Positions 22,855 to 35,200 of a stretch of DNA of 64,000 nt are shown in pieces. Every line of letters starts with the position of its first letter. The first letter of the stretch is position 1. A program made the translations under genes and the position numbers. The stretch spans positions 7,939,324-8,003,323 of the forward strand of contig JARUPZ010000024.1 in the NCBI GenBank assembly GCA_031213475.1, read 5' to 3'. This DNA comes from Nereocystis luetkeana (Eukaryota > Sar > Phaeophyceae > Laminariales > Laminariaceae). The notes under the pieces were generated by a model that was not told where the DNA came from, searched no databases, and was given only the letters and a program-made list of their open reading frames with translations.

Positions 22855-25800
22855 GGCGGTGTGGTGTGCTAGTGAGGAAACGAAGGCATTATTGCTTGCG
22901 GCGTGGCAAGAGAGGGAAGCTGCGAGAAAGCTATTGCGCGCAGGTCCAGGAAACAGCAACCTCAGGAAGTCCCTGAACGTAGCTGGGAAACGCCTTGAGC
23001 GCATGAGGATCGAGGCTGTGCAGAGATGTGCAGAGATTCTTCGAGGAATTCGTCAGTCAACTTGAGGTGTGCAACACAGGTGGCGACCAATCTGGTTCCT
23101 ACAAGCACCTCAAAGAGATGGATTTCGAGGGGAAGAAATCATGCAGCTCTCAATACATCAAACACGCAGAAGGCAGTTTGCGTCGTGACATGGCGCTCAT
23201 TTGCGATCGGTGGGTACAGTGGTTCAGCTCTTTGCTCAGCACTAAGTCGCCAGCGCTCGACCCAAATATCGTCGAAGAGCTCAAGGTATGGCCCCCGTGC
23301 ACACCTCTCGATGACTTACCCTCGATCTTTGAGGAGGAGGAAACCATCGAGAGCATGTCAATTGTCAAAAGGCTGTTGGACTCGATGAGCTTGACGCTGA
23401 ACTGCTCAAACTCGCCTTAGCTGGAGATCGCGATGGTAACCGCCGTGTACTAGAACAGTTCCACGCCATTCTGATAGCCATATGGCAGAGCGGGGGCGTA
23501 CCGTGGGAGTGGAAAGATGCCACGATCATAGTGCTGCGCAACAAGAATGACCGGACGGAGAGCGGTAACTCCCGAGGCATCTCGCTCGTGGCGAGCACGC
23601 TGGCAAGGTTCTCCTTAAGGTAATCGTCAATCGCCTCAGCGCATACATACTGCGAACGGGAGGATATCTTACCAGAGGAACAGTGCGGCTCCAGACCGCA
23701 ACGGTCGACGATCGATATTATTATCTTCGCTGTTCGACGACTTCACCAATTGGCACGAAAGAAGAGCACCCCTCTGTACGTGTGTTTCATTGACCTCGCC
23801 ACGCCATACGATTCAGTCGACCGGGCTCTATTGAGGACCGTGCTCGCTCGGTTCGGCGTACCACCAAAGGTGCTCGCTGCTATTCGCCACTTTTACGATG
23901 GAACACGTGCGCGCATCCGGTCGGACGATGTCGAATGTTCAGACCAGTTTGTCGTGGGGCAGGGCCTACGGTAAGGATGCGTGCTCGCTCCACCAGTGTT
24001 GTCCAACATGTTAGCGCCAATAATGCAGATGTGGTGAAGGATAAGGTGGCTCACCAAGGTGAGGGATGAGAGGGGGCCGGAGAAAGGGAGATATAAACCA
24101 CAGGAGACTGGCGGAGCCGCAACCGATCTGGGGAATGCTGTATGCAAATGACGCGGGTTTCGTTTCCAGATCGTTGCGAAGATGATAGCAGATATCGCTG
24201 CAGTGTGTGTTTTACTATTGACAGTTTGGGAAGCGAAGAAGATCATGTGCCTGTTCACGAAACGTATGGACACGGTCACTTTCGTTACTTTCTACTGAGG
24301 CAGCCGGCCAGTGAGGTGTACCAACAAACCAACACAGTTTGGGTATCTTGGGGCAACTGTGTGCGAGAATGCCGACCATACTGCCGATATACACCGGCGC
24401 GGGCTGCTGGCCAATCTACGTTTCAGGCGGTCTAGCTTGCCACTGTACGACCAGCTCACCGCACCACTCCGGCTCAAAGTACGGGTGCTTAAAGCCGAGG
24501 TAATGGAGACCATGCTATGCGGGTGTGTCACATGGAGCCCCACTCTGTGGCCCATCTCGCCATACTACGGACACAGCTCATCACCGATTGCTCCTCCGCT
24601 GCATCGGATGGCAGAGAAAACCTCGCGACAATTGCCTTATGCTTTCATACGCAAACTCACTGGCCAATACTGTCAGTGCACTGGCCAATACTGTCTGCTG
24701 TCTGTCAGAACGGCGAGACGACGGTGCGAAATCGGAGGATATTTTTCGCGGGGTTCGTGGCTCGTATGGGTAATGAGACTACCCGAACGAGTCATGTCTC
24801 GGGAACTGGAGGGGGGAAAGGGTTACTTGGGAGGGCAAGAGCAGGACTGGACGGGTTGTCTCGAACGCGACATATCGTTGTTTCACATGCCCACCATAGA
24901 GAAATAACGAACGCCGGCGGCGAAGAAATTGGGCAAGCGGTTCAGACGTGTTGAGCAAGCGGCAGAGCAGTGCATGAAGCGCCGGTTCGTTAAGAAGGAG
25001 AATGTAGATAAACGACAAACGCTTGAGATACAAACTGCGCAGCGATTTGAGACGCCGTTGGGCCCAAGACCCGGGGGGGGGAGGAAGAGGAGCCGCGTTG
25101 AAGCAGGCGTAGCAGCAGCAGCAGCAACTATTAATAGGTCTGTTAAGAAGGTGAAGGCACCCGCCGAAACGTGCCGCTGGCCGTCTTTCCAATTGAGACG
25201 CCCAGTGACTATTTATAGTGCCTAATGCTGTGCTACAACCCCTGTTTTATTTTTATTTTTTATTCATGTTGCGCTATTCCCTGCCAAGTCGACGGTGCCC
25301 CCCCCCCGTACCCTGCCATTTTGCGTCGGCTGCATCACCGTATTGTTAATTTTTTCTGAAACCCTTTCCTATTTTTCCTCTTGTTCCCGATCTTGTTGAC
25401 GTTTTTTTTCAGCCCGCCTTGGTCCGACTGTCTCTGTCCTCTATCCTCTTTGTGCCGGTTTTGTTGAGTCGTCCTTGACCTACCAGCTGGACATAGCAGT
25501 GCTCGTTTTTCGTTCGTCGTTAGAACTTTGTCTCGACCCTCTTCTTGTTGTCTTCTTGCCTTCCGTCTGGCCAACTTGCGACGTCTTTATGTTGGTCCAT
25601 CAGCTGGATATATCATAGGACTGATCGCGCCAGCAAACAGCAACATTGTCCTCGGGACGCGGCCTCCACCCTGAGCACATTTTCACTTCGTTTTCTATCT
25701 CTTTCCTTTCTTTCTTCCTGTTTTGTTTTTTCAACCTTATTGGTGTTTTTTGTTTTTGTTTTTCCGCTATTTGTTTTTAGTGTATTTATAATACCATGGA

Positions 25801-26045
25801 TGTGTTCCCGGTTTTATTTGGTTGACGTGATCGTTAATCACAGCTCGACTACTACTGCTGTACTACCATTTCCCTTACAGATTGGTATGATACTGCAGTG
25901 CGCTCTACTTCGTACTTATTTGTTTTCTCCCATCGAGGCGCATTTTTGTTACGGCCTGTTTTGTGACCACAGGCAGGATTTCAGGGAACAGAACGAATGT
26001 GAGAACATTATCATCATGCCACCATCATCAATGTGAAGAACACAC
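22855..26045 (+). pseudogene. Non-LTR retrotransposon remnant (reverse transcriptase), frame-broken
   Basis: The pieces appear in the expected order across several frames: a linker region (22,859-23,420); the RT approach AIWQSGGVPWEWKDATI and SRGISLVAS (about 23,470-23,590); motif [14 protein letters not shown] (about 23,788-23,826); motif B FVVGQGLR (about 23,948); motif C; and the C-terminal region LKVRVLKAEVMETML with the basic tail RFRRVEQAAEQCMKRRF (24,311-25,225). The motif C aspartate pair is altered: YAND replaces YADD at about 24,141. Several frameshifts and stops break the frame and no endonuclease domain is present, so this is a dead 5'-truncated copy. The 3' region (25,226-26,045) is T-rich and ends with the family terminus AATGTGAAGAACACACAC. 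It pairs tail-to-tail with the minus-strand copy at 26,735-28,205. Confidence 0.85.
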
Positions 26046-26734
26046 ACTACCACAGTACCTGGCAGGTACTACTTCTGTAGTACGAGTAGACGACACAGCG
26101 CCCAGTATACCGTATCTGAGTCTGAACCCTGATCCGGATGTATTCTCTCTTGTGTGCGGGGGGGGTACAGCAAGATACTATCACTGATCAGTACAGCAGT
26201 AGAAGCAGCGCATTGGAGCCTGATTCGATATCTTCTGTCTTGTGACCGAACAACAACTGTGTTATTATTTTTACAGCGAAACATATTTTGGGGCGTCAAC
26301 GAGACAACAACCACGACTTGTAGTGCAACCGTCGTCTATCATCCAGCCATGCACACAAGTTGACGACAGCTATAAATGTCCTGCTGCGCGAGTTCCTAGT
26401 GACAGCACTATTTAATACCAGGTACCTGGTACTAACATTAATAAAACCAGTCTTTGTATTTCCCCCACGTTTTTCTTTGTTTAATCTTGGGGGGCGGGGA
26501 GGCTTTCTTCTCTGCTCCCCTTTTCACACACATCAGTACTTCATATAGCTACTTTGTGTACGCATGATAAAATGATGAAATAGTTGATACCAACCATTAA
26601 CGATGTACCCCTACTCGTACCTCAAGCAGCACAAAACCCAAGGTGCAGCAGCATATGATATACCGGTACCTGGTACGATATATATCCTGCCGTTTGCTGA
26701 CTTGACTATTAATACTGCTGTTGTCTTCACATTA

Positions 26735-28205
26735 AATCGTCTTTTCTACCCAGCTTCATCAGTACACCCAGTGTCCGTCCTGATTCCCTATCCTAGAGAT
26801 ATACTGATTCTGTGGTCACAGACTGTGAGACAGAGGAAGACCAAAAATAAAAAATAAATCGCAAATTCAAGTGTCAAGCAAGTGAAGTGTCAGCGTACCC
26901 GGTACGAGAACACAACAACACAAGCAAGACCGGAAAAATAAGAGCAAAAGACAATAAAACCAAAAAAACAAAATCTGAAATGAAAAAAAGAAGAAAAGAA
27001 AAAAAGAAAGAAAGAAAAAACATAATGCAAACGACGTGAGGACTTCAGAAAGGCTGCTATTAATAGACGGACATCATACGTACTCAGGAATGGCAGGTAT
27101 CTGCTGCACGGACGAAGCAACACGAAAGAGAGGGAGATACAGGCAAAAGTCTGTAAAGAGCTTGTAGAACCGATACCTAGCCACCCGATTTATCATTTCG
27201 TTTCTGCATTCGTCGACAGCTGTATCAGAACAGCTGCCCCTCCCCCCTCCCCCCCTCCCCTTGTCGCCGTTCTTGGCGTCCTCTGCTGCGTGGCGCAGCC
27301 GGCTCTTCTGTGCTTCGTCCCTGTGCCACCTCGCCATGAAGCAGCCCGCCGCTTCAACGACCCCCCGGTACCACTTCCCGCTCTTCTTAGCCGCCCTCGG
27401 CCATAACGTCTCTACTTCGAACAGCAGGGGGGAGCTTTCCGTGGACCCCTCGGTGGCCTGAAAAACCCTGAGGTCGTCTGCTAGGCATTGGGCCCAGTTC
27501 TTTTCCGGTCGGCCTCGTCCCGGGTTCTCCCCACCAGCCATCGTCCCAAACATCACCCGGTGGGTCAGCCGCTCATTGGTCGTCCGCTGCACGGCCCCCG
27601 CAAAGAGGAGGCGTCGTTTGCGGATGGTCGTCTCAACGCTCTCGCATTGTGCCTTTTTGAGGGCCTTGGCGTACGACATGAGGTGGTCAGTGCGTTGCCG
27701 GCGCTGGAAGCCAATGATCCGTAGGAGGAGTTTGTGGTGCGCCGTTGTGAGCTCAGCGAAGTGCTCCTGACCAAGAGCCCACGTCACGCACCCGTACAGC
27801 AGGGTCTCCATCACCTCGCCCTTTAGCATGCGCACTTTTAGGGTGGGCGGGGCATCCTCCATATCGTACAGCTCCCGTGTAAACCGATTGCAGCATGCCC
27901 GTGCGAGTCGGATCCGTCGCATGATCTCTGGCATAATGTCAGCGCTTGCGACGACAAGGCCGCCCAGGTACAGAAACTGCATCGTCTGCCTATACCTCTG
28001 TCCCGCTGCTTCGATGACGAGCGGTGAGGTCCGGGGTGCCTGATTCGGTGTCCGCAGCAGCATGGTCGCCGTCTTCTTTTCGGATACGGTGAGACCTGCT
28101 GCTTCGAGAACGGTCACAATCACGGTCATCATCTTCGCAAGGCCTTCCGCCGACTTGGACACAATGCCTGCATCGTCCGCGTACAAAATACCCCACACTG
28201 CTATT
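26735..28205 (-). pseudogene. 5'-truncated non-LTR retrotransposon, reverse transcriptase C-terminal half
   Basis: An uninterrupted minus-strand frame of about 370 codons from the truncation point (about 28,200) to the stop at 27,074. It opens at VWGILYADDAGIVSK, the intact motif C of a non-LTR reverse transcriptase. The thumb and C-terminal region follow (YLGGLVVASADIM, LKVRMLKGEVMETLLYGCVT, GRPEKNWAQCLADDLRVF), then a basic tail. Motifs A and B and the endonuclease are missing because of 5' truncation, so it cannot be autonomous. The frame is open throughout, which suggests a younger insertion than the broken relative at 22.9-26.0 kb. The 3' tail (26,735-27,073) holds the family's reversed ACCACAG and GGACACTGG words. 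At the truncation junction lies a run of CTATTAATATTAATACTGCT. Confidence 0.88.
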
Positions 28206-28494
28206 AATATTAATACTGCTGATTGTAGTGCGTAGAAATACAAAAGTTGCTCACTGCTATGCAGCTGTACCTGGTATGCATGTATGAAATGTGATATCTA
28301 CCTATCTCGTGAATACTCGTATAACATCACATACACCAGGCCAGCAGCATAGTATTAAAAGTATGTGATGCCTGGTACCTGGGTGTACTTCCAGTTGATA
28401 CTGCGAACTGCAGTACATTATACCCTACTATCGTTATGTGTACAAAATGAGGGCAAGTGCCGGGGGGAAGAAGGGAGGACAACTCTAACCTTTT
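28206..28494. other. Short non-coding spacer
   Basis: Contains two TACCTGGTA-type motifs (28,267 and 28,373). Nothing else is seen. Confidence 0.5.
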
Positions 28495-28857
28495 TTACTC
28501 TTTTTTTTCCCATCCCGTTCATTATCTTGCCTCTCTTTCTCCTACTCCCTGCCTGCTGTGCAGTAGTCGTAACTCAGATCCGAGGTCATATAATAGGCTC
28601 CCACCCCCCCCCCCCCCCTCTATAGCAGTGCGCACATTGCATTTTTATCGGGGGGTGGGTTCAACACTTTATTCCGTCGTCGACTCGCGTCGAATTGTGC
28701 TTGCCCACCCTATTAATGCCGCTCGGCGGTTAGTTGCTGGTGTCTTTCAAGGAATAAAAACTCCACACTACGGAGACTCGAACCCTCGACATCGCTATTA
28801 CTATTACTAGTAGTACTCGAGGTCAACCACTATAAAGAGATCACCGGGACGACCACA
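28495..28857 (-). mobile_element. Diverged SINE family 1 relative
   Basis: T tract and CATCCCGTTCATTATCTTG at the tail end, then TCGTAACTCAGATCCGAGGTC, CGTCGACTCGCGTCGAATTG, and a minus-strand tRNA-like head with TAGTGGTTGACCTCGAG and B-box GGTTCGAGTC. A run of 15 C at about 28,603-28,618 interrupts it. Confidence 0.7.
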
Positions 28858-29476
28858 TGGCTTGTCCGGACGGCTCCTCGCGGAGGGGTACGTACTGTAG
28901 ACTAAACTATTAATAGGTACGTCCGAAGTACAGCAGCAGTAGTATGCACCTGTGGTACCACTGCTGTGGGCGGAAATAATATTAATATTAATATTAATAG
29001 GAGCCTTTACGGAAATAAAAGAAGCCTTGACGTACGCATACAGTAGACATGAAGACTAAAAGGTCCTTGTATTTCCGGCCAGAACATCTAAACAGTTCAC
29101 AGTTGTTAGGATCGAGGCCGTGGGATGGATTTATTTATTTTATTGAAAAAAAAACAAAACGAAAAAGGTCTCAGATTATGAACACACGCATATATGGCCC
29201 CGGTCCCCGTTACTTCAAGTGGTTTTGGCAAGAAAAGGGCGTTTTTGTGTTTCCTCAACCCCTTGAAGACCCTCAGAGGGGAAACGTATTGCAAAAGAGT
29301 ACGTGTGACGACGACTACAGCGTCGGTCATACCTGTTATGTACGAATAAACCTGGGCTATACCAGGTACAGCAGTAGCTGTTGGGGTAGATAGAGTATTG
29401 TAAAGATAAAGATGGAGTACCCGAATCTCAACGCAGCAAGGAGCTGCACGACACGCGCATTTTTCTTCGTATTTTA
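28858..29476. other. No gene recognised
   Basis: ATTAATATTAATATTAATAG cluster near 28,980 and a composite CTATTAATAG / CAGCAGCAGTAG cluster at 28,905-28,970. No exon supported. Confidence 0.5.
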
Positions 29477-29632
29477 AAGTTTTTATCCTTCCGGTGGATT
29501 GGTAAACGTAACAATCAAGCTTTACCACGTACCAGGGTACCAGGGTACCAGGTAATTGATATGCTCGCCACACTTCCACTTTGAGATACCTGTCGTGTGT
29601 CAATTTAACCCGTCGCTCCCGTTGCAACAGCT
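29477..29632 (+). repeat. Dispersed repeat, copy 2 (first copy at 2822-2935)
   Basis: Same ordered words as the first copy, with an inserted TACCAGGGTACCAGGGTACC segment. Confidence 0.6.
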
Positions 29633-30269
29633 GAACAACCGGCCGCTGCTGTATACCAGGTATGCCGTATATACATACCACAGGCCCGTGAGCATACATG
29701 ACAGAATAACACGTGCGCTGCCCGATACTTAAGTACTTGTACAGCGCACTCACGTCATAAAGGATGGTTCATAAGACCACGCTACTTCCGAGTTTTTTTT
29801 GGCAGTACCCGGGGCCCAAAATAAACGAAGAGCGAAAAAACGTCAAGGTGTAACCAGGTTCAGTGCGGGCTCTCGTTGTCCATGCGACGGACGGGGAATT
29901 CCTCCCACCTAGTTCTACGTGTGATAGAGAATCAAAGCTGCGTGGCTCCAGGTCGGTTCTTAAAAAAACGAAAAGCGGAGATTTTTATGATTAAAAACAC
30001 AAAACTAAAGCCTGTTTGAAAAGGACCACGGCAGAGTACGGAGATCTTTCGCTCACAAGTCATAACAGCGACCAAAAGCCGCGAAACCGAGCACCGCTCC
30101 AGTATCAGTATGATGTACATGTGGAGTGTGAAAGGAGAGCCACGTACGCCAAAATAGTCCCTGGTCGGCTGGAGGAAATGGCAGAATCGCTTATTGCCGT
30201 ATTCGACGGTGAAAATACCACACCCCCGGTCATAACATTTTTTGGGCTCTAAAAACTAAAAACCTCACG

Positions 30270-31110
30270 ACCCGGTGTGCTATACTCCGGGGGGGGTGAT
30301 ATACCGTGCACCCCGGTGATAAGTGGGAATTTATTTTTGGACTTGACCAAGCATATCATATACTCAAGGGGGGGTGATAAAATGGGTGTGATAACAGTGG
30401 CTGCATAGGAGTCTGGCTGATATACTCCCTGAGCAGGAAGGGGGGTGATGAAAGGGGTGTGATAGCTGTTATTAGTGATTGGAGTTATGTTGCCACACTC
30501 CACGAAGGCGGGAAGGGTTGTGGTAGCAGTGATTGCAAGTTTTGCTGCAAAATTGCGCATACATCTGTTGTGGGAGGCCTCAGCAGCAGATGCCGTTGCC
30601 TGGCTTGTCGACTGGCTCTGCTGTGGAGCCTCAGTGCTAGACGCTAGCGCTGGCTTGTCGGTGAGCTGTGCAGTGGGGGTCTTTGCAGCAGCAGGAGTAG
30701 ATCAGGAGGCGTAAGTGTGGTTTGTCGCAAAAAAAAAGTGATCGAGCCTTGAGTACCGGTAGCAGCAGTCACTGGCGCCGCAGACATGTTTTTCCGACCC
30801 CGGTGGGCCACGCGTCGCAAGGCCTTTGCACCTCCTCCACCTCCATGTTGCAGGTCTCCAAAATATGCTGTGGTACTCTCGCGCATCTGTGGGTACTGCG
30901 TGCTTGTTCACGTCACGGTATTACCCGGGTGATATCTTGGGGGTGTCACCCTGATTATAAGGTGATGCCACAGGGGGTGTGGTATACAACTTACCCCGTT
31001 GATAATCGGGTGGTTGTTTGGGGGCTCTACATTTTTTTTCACGCGAGTGGTAGACTTTGGGGGGGTGGTACAACGTATAGGGTAGTATACACCGTCGTAT
31101 ACGGTAGGTG
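30270..31110. repeat. Irregular GGGGTGATA-type repeat region
   Basis: G-rich words followed by TGATA or TGTGATA recur at least ten times at irregular spacing (30,290-30,480 and 30,925-31,080), with ACCCC counterparts. On the minus strand this gives a repeated TPxITP-like peptide pattern. I do not call it a gene. The rest of 29,633-32,060 holds no supported gene. Confidence 0.45.
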
Positions 31111-32061
31111 TGTGGTGGCTGGGATTTCATTTCGTCAGAAAACCGACATCGATACACCTAGAAGTTTCAGTAATCCCCAATCACCGTTCGATACACCTGC
31201 AACTCCTCTCTTCAATACATGAATAGAGATAAATAAGCACATAGGGCGATTTGTCGGCTGGCGTCATGATGCATCATATCAGTGCCTGTCACGTACGTCC
31301 TGGTCACACCTGTAACAGGTACGTGCGACTAGGACATGACATACTCTTGACATGTTGCATAGTGGCACTAACCGACAAATCCTCCTACTGTTACTGCCTG
31401 CATCTATTACCTGGAGGAGCTGCAGGTCTCTCGAACGGTGTTGGGGTATCGCTAAAAATGTTAGGTACGTACTGATTTCGGTTTTCTGCACGATAAAATC
31501 CTAACCTACAAGGTATGGGCTATGACAATTATGACCTTGCAAGCAGTCACAGTCAATACACACCAAACCTCGCTTTTGACATGGCCTTGTACCTATAAAT
31601 AACTACTCTCTGTGTATTTCCTGTCCCACCGCGCATGCATGAAATAATCACCAAAATCACCCTGGCAACCCGCGGCTCGGTTACTATATCGACTTAAAAT
31701 CGGAGTATCAGTATAAAGCCAGCCTCAGCATTGAAACACTTCCCTGCTCCGATCCGCGGCCTTAATGCTTAATACTTATCGTAGTACCCTACTGTTGACA
31801 TATCAGGTATATAATAGACTACCAGGTATTTATGCAAGTGTACCATATGGTAGAGTTGCACACGCACCAGCGAGGGGGTCGGTTTGGCGTATTATTCTTG
31901 TTATTATTACAGTATTCCATTTGCCATCTGACAATGAGTAGCATGGGGGTGTCCATAACCAAAAACATGATGAAATAACAGAAATCCAGACCACCGAAAG
32001 CAAACGCGTGAAGCGATGATACCAACAGCAAAAAGCTACCAAAGCTAGATGTACTTCCCTG

Positions 32062-32405
32062 CGCTCTTAGCCCTACCCCGTCCCTCCGCAAGGGCCAAGC
32101 CCTCCTCCCGAGACGCTCCCGAAGAAGCATCGAACGACAACCCGCTGCCCATATAAATGGCTGGTTTGTTAGTGCTGCGCGTAAAGTTCAACGCGCAGAA
32201 GATTGTGCGGTATGGCTGTCTGATCCTGCTATCGGTCGTGTCAAGGAAAGAGTCTGCGCCGTCTAGCTCTCTCTGTGGTTCTGCCCGGTACACCCCCTCC
32301 CTGGTCGGTGAACACCCGACGTGCTCCGTCCTAGCATTGTAGGCACGCGAGGGTCTATGGTCATACGACTACGGCCATGCATGATAATGAGTACACCCCC
32401 CCCCT
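32062..32405 (+). repeat. Duplicated block with TATA-like sequence, copy 1 (permuted)
   Basis: Segment X (TCCCTCCGCAAGGGCCAAGC through TATAAATG at 32,152-32,159) is followed after about 130 bases by segment Y (CTGGTCGGTGAACACCCGAC through GGCCATGCATGATAATGAG and a C run). In the copy at 32,829-33,070 the order is Y then X. An inverted piece of Y lies at about 34,682-34,740. The TATA-like word suggests a promoter carried by the repeat, perhaps an LTR fragment, but no other LTR feature is seen. Confidence 0.6.
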
Positions 32406-32828
32406 CCTCCATTATATACCTGGTATATTATATATAAAGGTTGGGTTGGCGTCGGCGACGACGCTGTAAAACGCTCCTCTCACTACGTGAGCGTCGCAGA
32501 CAGCCAGGGTACCGTTTTTTTTTTTTGGCGGTTACCACGGCTGGCGGTCGAGTTAGATCATTTTTGTGCGGGGAGAACCTTCCCTCCGCACATGGGGGAT
32601 TATCGTATGGCGTAGTGTGTATATGGTAAGGCACCCACGAGGCAGTTACATAGTAAACCCATTGCTGTCTCTGGAACTGGCCACACCAGAAATTAAATCA
32701 AATAATTGACGCTGTCATCCATATGCAAGAAAATCCGTTTCACAAGCGGTTCTTCGTAGGATGCGGCTCACCCTTCATACGACTCGCCCAACACCTCACG
32801 GCGCTTCGCGCTTGGTGCAAGCAATGTC

Positions 32829-33070
32829 TGCCTGGTCGGTGAAAACCCGACGTGCTCCGTCACGGCATTGTAGGGATGTGAGGGTCTATGGTCATACGAA
32901 TACGGCCATGCATGATACCTGGTAGTGAGTACCCCCCCCCCCCCCCCCGCCAAACCCTACTGCTCCCAACCCTAGCCCTGACCCGTCCCTCCGCAAGGGC
33001 CAAGCCCTCCCCCCCAAACACTCCCGAAGAAGCATTGAACGACAACCAGCTGTCCATATAAAAGGCTGGT
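32829..33070 (+). repeat. Duplicated block with TATA box, copy 2
   Basis: Segment Y (CTGGTCGGTGAAAACCCGAC to a C run at about 32,935-32,949), then segment X ending with TATAAAAG at 33,057-33,064. The first ATG downstream is at 33,146. It opens a frame too short and featureless to call a gene. Confidence 0.65.
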
Positions 33071-33893
33071 TTGTAACTTCCGCGTATATTGATAGGACTG
33101 TATGAGCGATCTTCTTCGGTCACGGAAAGCGCTCGTGCAGAGAGCATGGCGAGAACCAAAACGATAAAAAGGTATAAACTCAACGAGCTAAGTATTGGAA
33201 TGCCGAAACGTACCAGGTGCATAGTAGATGCGCAAAAAAAAAACTACCAACAGAAAGCAAGGCACGTAAGTCCCAGGGGGAGAAGTGCAGACACCTACCT
33301 GTGACTTAAGGTTGTCTTTGAAAACCACAAAATTACAAAAACAAATATCAGGTTTCGTATTATTATACCTGGTATGATATTATACGTACCAGCATCAGGT
33401 AGTGTCTCGTAATACACCCAAGGCAGTGCGTTGATAAGTATCTGGTAGTATACATAAGGCGGCACATTGACGAAGCTAATCAAGGTACTTGGTAACACAC
33501 AAGGCAGTACCCGGCACAGGGGTACTTCTCGCTCATCTACAGGCGTTGCTGGGGGGGGGGTTCCTGTTCGAGATGACACTACTATTAATAATACCGGTAG
33601 ATACTATTAATATAATATATACTAATACAGCAGTGGCTGGCGCAGGAGCTATCATACACTACTCGTACAATAATCGCTACGGATTTGCGGTTGTTGTGGG
33701 CGGTTTTGACATATTTTACCTCAGCTCCCTCTGCATTGGCACAGACGAGCGATCGGAATGTATGCGCCAGTGACCGTCTGCTTTACCGGTATCTGGTAGC
33801 AATTACGCGGCGGGCGTTTGGGTCAACCCTGAGTGGAGGCCTCAGTGCCTCAATAACGATAGTTTACACTATACTTTACTGGCTGTGGCCGAG

Positions 33894-34280
33894 GATGCAT
33901 GGTACCTTGCGCGGGGTAGACAAGCTCGATGCGCGCTTCGTCAGCGTGCGTGAGTATCTCTCCTTTGGGTGCACGAACGTACAGTAAGTATACAATATAC
34001 GTGCTCACAAACACATTAAAAAATAATACGTACGTCGCACCATTTATACTATTATTGTAGTTTTTCAGTCGGCCCCGAGACGATCCTAATTGAGGGCGAC
34101 ATGATCAACGACAACCTTCTCCGCAGATGCAAGGGCGAGCTCAACCGGACAGTTCGGCGGCTAAACGAATACAACATACAAGTCTGTATGCCCCGCGAGC
34201 GGGCACGGTGTGTCAAATGCTGCCCATGCCAGCCAGAGTTCCTATCGCTTCAAGAGTTTCGTGTGCGGCGGGGACGCCAT
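33894..34280 (+). CDS. Unrecognised gene fragment, two exons joined in frame
   Basis: The first exon ends at 33,949 with a strong donor (GTGAGT), reading GVDKLDARFVSV in its last codons and leaving one base. The second starts at about 34,066 after a pyrimidine-rich acceptor (TAGTTTTTCAG) and contributes two bases. The join gives ...FVSVLGPETILIEGD followed by DNLLRRCKGELNRTVRRLN. The second exon is rich in Cys near its end (CVKCCPC) and can end at GT at 34,281. The upstream limit is uncertain: the frame is open back to about 33,685 and passes through a hydrophobic stretch (ASITIVYTILYWLW). I do not recognise the family, and I found no further exons on either side. It may be a partial or decayed gene, or chance open reading frames with good splice sites. 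Confidence 0.35.
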
Positions 34281-34281
34281 G

Positions 34282-35030
34282 GTACACAGCCTATTACGAG
34301 CCGACAGCAATGCAGCGGCAATAGTACTGAAATACGTACTACTGTAGTAATACCACGGTACTGCTGCTGTACCATACATAAATTCATTTCGTAGGTACTT
34401 AGTAGGGGTCATCCCCAGCAAGAGAGGGTAAAAAGTAACTAAAGGTGGGAGAGTGACGGCGGGCGCGAAAAGGTCCAAGCGAAGAAGAAGAAAAAAGTCG
34501 ACCTCGTCTTGAAAAGTTACGGTTCTGCGAGTCGCGATGAAGGTGCTGGTTCATTCGTTCATTCGGCGACAAGTAATTGATTGTTGCTGTAGGTTCTCCC
34601 ACGAAACGCTAACGTATTACCGCGCCGCCGAGAACGAGGCCCACCCCTCCTCATCAGTGGCTGGAGGGGCGGGGCGGGGCGGGGGTGTACTCATGTAATG
34701 CATGGCTGTAGCCGTATGGCCATAGCGAGGTTGCGGGGGGGGGGGGGTCAGAGCGCAGAAGGGACCGTCGTCGCCGGTGACTGTATACGAATGAGGTGTG
34801 GGGCTGTCGGCGCACTCGTCGTGCGGGTCACAGAGGGGGGTTGGAGGGTGGGTTGGTCAGCAGACACGGGCAAGAGCCTGCAAGGCACATCAAAATGATT
34901 GGACGTGCTGGACATCGTCGTCAGTTGTTTTGGTCTGTGGGACAAGAAGTTAAGAGGCGGCAATCAACTGCGCAATCATACTAAAACAGCATAATTAATG
35001 ATGTTGATGACGTTCCGCTTAATACAATAG
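34282..35030. other. No gene recognised
   Basis: A run of 13 G at 34,735-34,747. The inverted segment Y of the 32-33 kb repeat lies at 34,682-34,740. No exon supported. Confidence 0.5.
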
Positions 35031-35037
35031 TGTGCAC

Positions 35038-35200
35038 AAGGCGCTTCGCTCCGCGGGCGGCCTACGCCGCCCGCTACGCTCCCTCAGGAGGGAAAAAAAG
35101 TACATCAAATTATGCGAAGCGGACAGATGTCCACGATTGAATTAAGTTTTTTTTTAATTAATTGCAAACTGGAGACTTGATAATGCCAAGAGTCTCGCCG
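35038..35200 (+). repeat. Dispersed repeat, copy 1 (second copy 36,638-36,765)
   Basis: Both copies share CAAGGCGCTTCGCT, CCCGCTACGCTC, TCCACGATT and GCAAACTGG-GACTTG followed by TGCCAAGAG. Copy 1 also holds a hairpin, GGGCGGCCTACGCCGCCC, at about 35,057. Confidence 0.65.

Noticed and set aside
33146..33220. Frame starting MARTK downstream of a TATA box, like histone H3
   Set aside because: Only the first five residues match. The rest bears no resemblance to a histone tail or fold.
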